NCBI GenBank assembly: GCA_023424865.1
Contig: JAFADM010000369.1
Span: 1 to 5,443, forward strand
From: Bacillota bacterium
GTDB lineage: Bacteria; Bacillota_A; Clostridia; DSM-8532
Direction of reading: 5' to 3'
Length of the DNA: 5,443 nt
The position numbers and the translations under genes are program-made. This document shows, piece by piece, positions 4,980 to 5,443 of the stretch (within the stretch, counting starts at the first letter, position 1; every line of letters starts with the position of its first letter). The notes beneath the pieces are model-generated. The model was not told the origin of the DNA. It did no database searches and was given only the letters and a program-made list of their open reading frames with translations.

Positions 4980-5443
4980 ATGACTACCTCAAGTGATATT
5001 TCTTCACGTTTTTGGAGCTTGCCTCAAAAACCCTATGAGGAAACCCGGCGAGAAGAAATTTTTATTGATGACATTATTCAAAAGTCACATATTGAAAGAG
5101 AAATCCTGTCCCGGCTGGACGGTATTAAAACCGCCTTTGACGGCGGCGGGGGCTACGGGCGTTTTTCTCTTCTCCTGGCCCGAAAGGGTATTAAGGTTAC
5201 TCATTTCGATATTTCCGAAAGCATGCTTAAAAAGGCCCATGAGCTGGCCCAGGCAGAGGGTTTATTGGAAAATATGACCTTTGTCCATGGTGCTCTTGAA
5301 AATTTGGAAGACTTTACAGACGGTCAGTTTGACATGGTGCTGTCCTTTGATGCCCCTATTTCCTACACCTACCCAAGCCATGAAAAAGTTATTGAAAACC
5401 TCATCCGTATTGGCTCTAAAAAGCTCATCATTAGTGTATACAG
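4980..5443 (+). CDS. Class I SAM-dependent methyltransferase (3' partial)
   Basis: The ATG at 4980 follows GAAAGGA (4965-4971) with 8-nt spacing, and the frame is open for 154 codons to the window edge. The protein shows the Rossmann SAM-binding fold. Motif I is AFDGGGGYG at residues 52-60, the acidic residue after strand beta-2 is Asp77 in THFDIS, and a motif IV-like segment QFDMVLSFDAP spans 116-126 with the beta-4 strand. The first 45 residues form a charged helical lead typical of small-molecule methyltransferases of the UbiE/Methyltransf_11-25 type. The substrate cannot be told, because the substrate-binding C-terminal part is outside the window. A different-frame open stretch at 4993-5277 is a shadow of this gene. 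No clear promoter is seen in the AT-rich 4889-4964. Confidence 0.9.
   Translation, partial: MTTSSDISSRFWSLPQKPYEETRREEIFIDDIIQKSHIEREILSRLDGIKTAFDGGGGYGRFSLLLARKGIKVTHFDISESMLKKAHELAQAEGLLENMTFVHGALENLEDFTDGQFDMVLSFDAPISYTYPSHEKVIENLIRIGSKKLIISVY

Noticed and set aside
4993..5277. 94-residue + strand open frame after trpS
   Set aside because: It is out of frame with the methyltransferase that starts at 4980 and carries motif I and motif II. This frame has no motif.

Overview
The window looks like a chromosomal segment of a low-to-mid GC Gram-positive bacterium (Bacillota, most likely Clostridia). The reasons are a complete tryptophan T-box leader ahead of a tryptophanyl-tRNA synthetase gene, a lipobox-type lipoprotein of the CotH family, strong GGAG/AAGGA-type ribosome binding sites and U-tailed hairpin terminators. 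This placement is inferred from gene content; no species can be named. All supported genes are on the + strand, and the first and last run off the window.

Layout: (1) 3-1769, the 5'-truncated gene of a secreted CotH-kinase-like lipoprotein. It ends in a long Gly/Gln/Asn-rich tail built from DNA tandem repeats (51-bp units, then 9-bp units). (2) 1857-3215, a methyl-accepting chemotaxis protein with an unusually small, Ala/Gly-rich extracytoplasmic loop. The 87-nt gap to gene 1 holds no visible terminator, so the two may be co-transcribed. (3) 3216-3749, a 534-nt stretch without a gene. It contains a perfect 10-bp inverted repeat at the chemoreceptor stop codon, a plausible sigma-A promoter, an extra leader hairpin, and a T-box riboswitch. 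The T-box shows a UGG specifier, Stem I, a Stem IIA/B-like hairpin, Stem III, and mutually exclusive antiterminator and terminator. A further 105 nt of untranslated leader follows. (4) 3750-4775, trpS. (5) 4776-4979, intergenic, with a long branched-looking terminator hairpin. (6) 4980-5443, the N-terminal 154 codons of a class I SAM-dependent methyltransferase cut by the window end.

How the parts work together: the T-box and trpS form one regulatory unit, in which uncharged tRNA-Trp should stabilise the antiterminator and raise synthetase expression. The CotH lipoprotein and chemoreceptor are both envelope proteins and may share a transcript, but no functional link is demonstrated. The methyltransferase is separated from trpS by a strong terminator and is probably independent. 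I see no mobile element, CRISPR array, tRNA or rRNA gene, and no clearly new multi-gene system. The least ordinary items are the repeat-built tail with a G-quadruplex-type pattern, the receptor's minimal sensor loop, and details of the T-box (UGGU bulge, duplicated Stem III arm, extra upstream hairpin).
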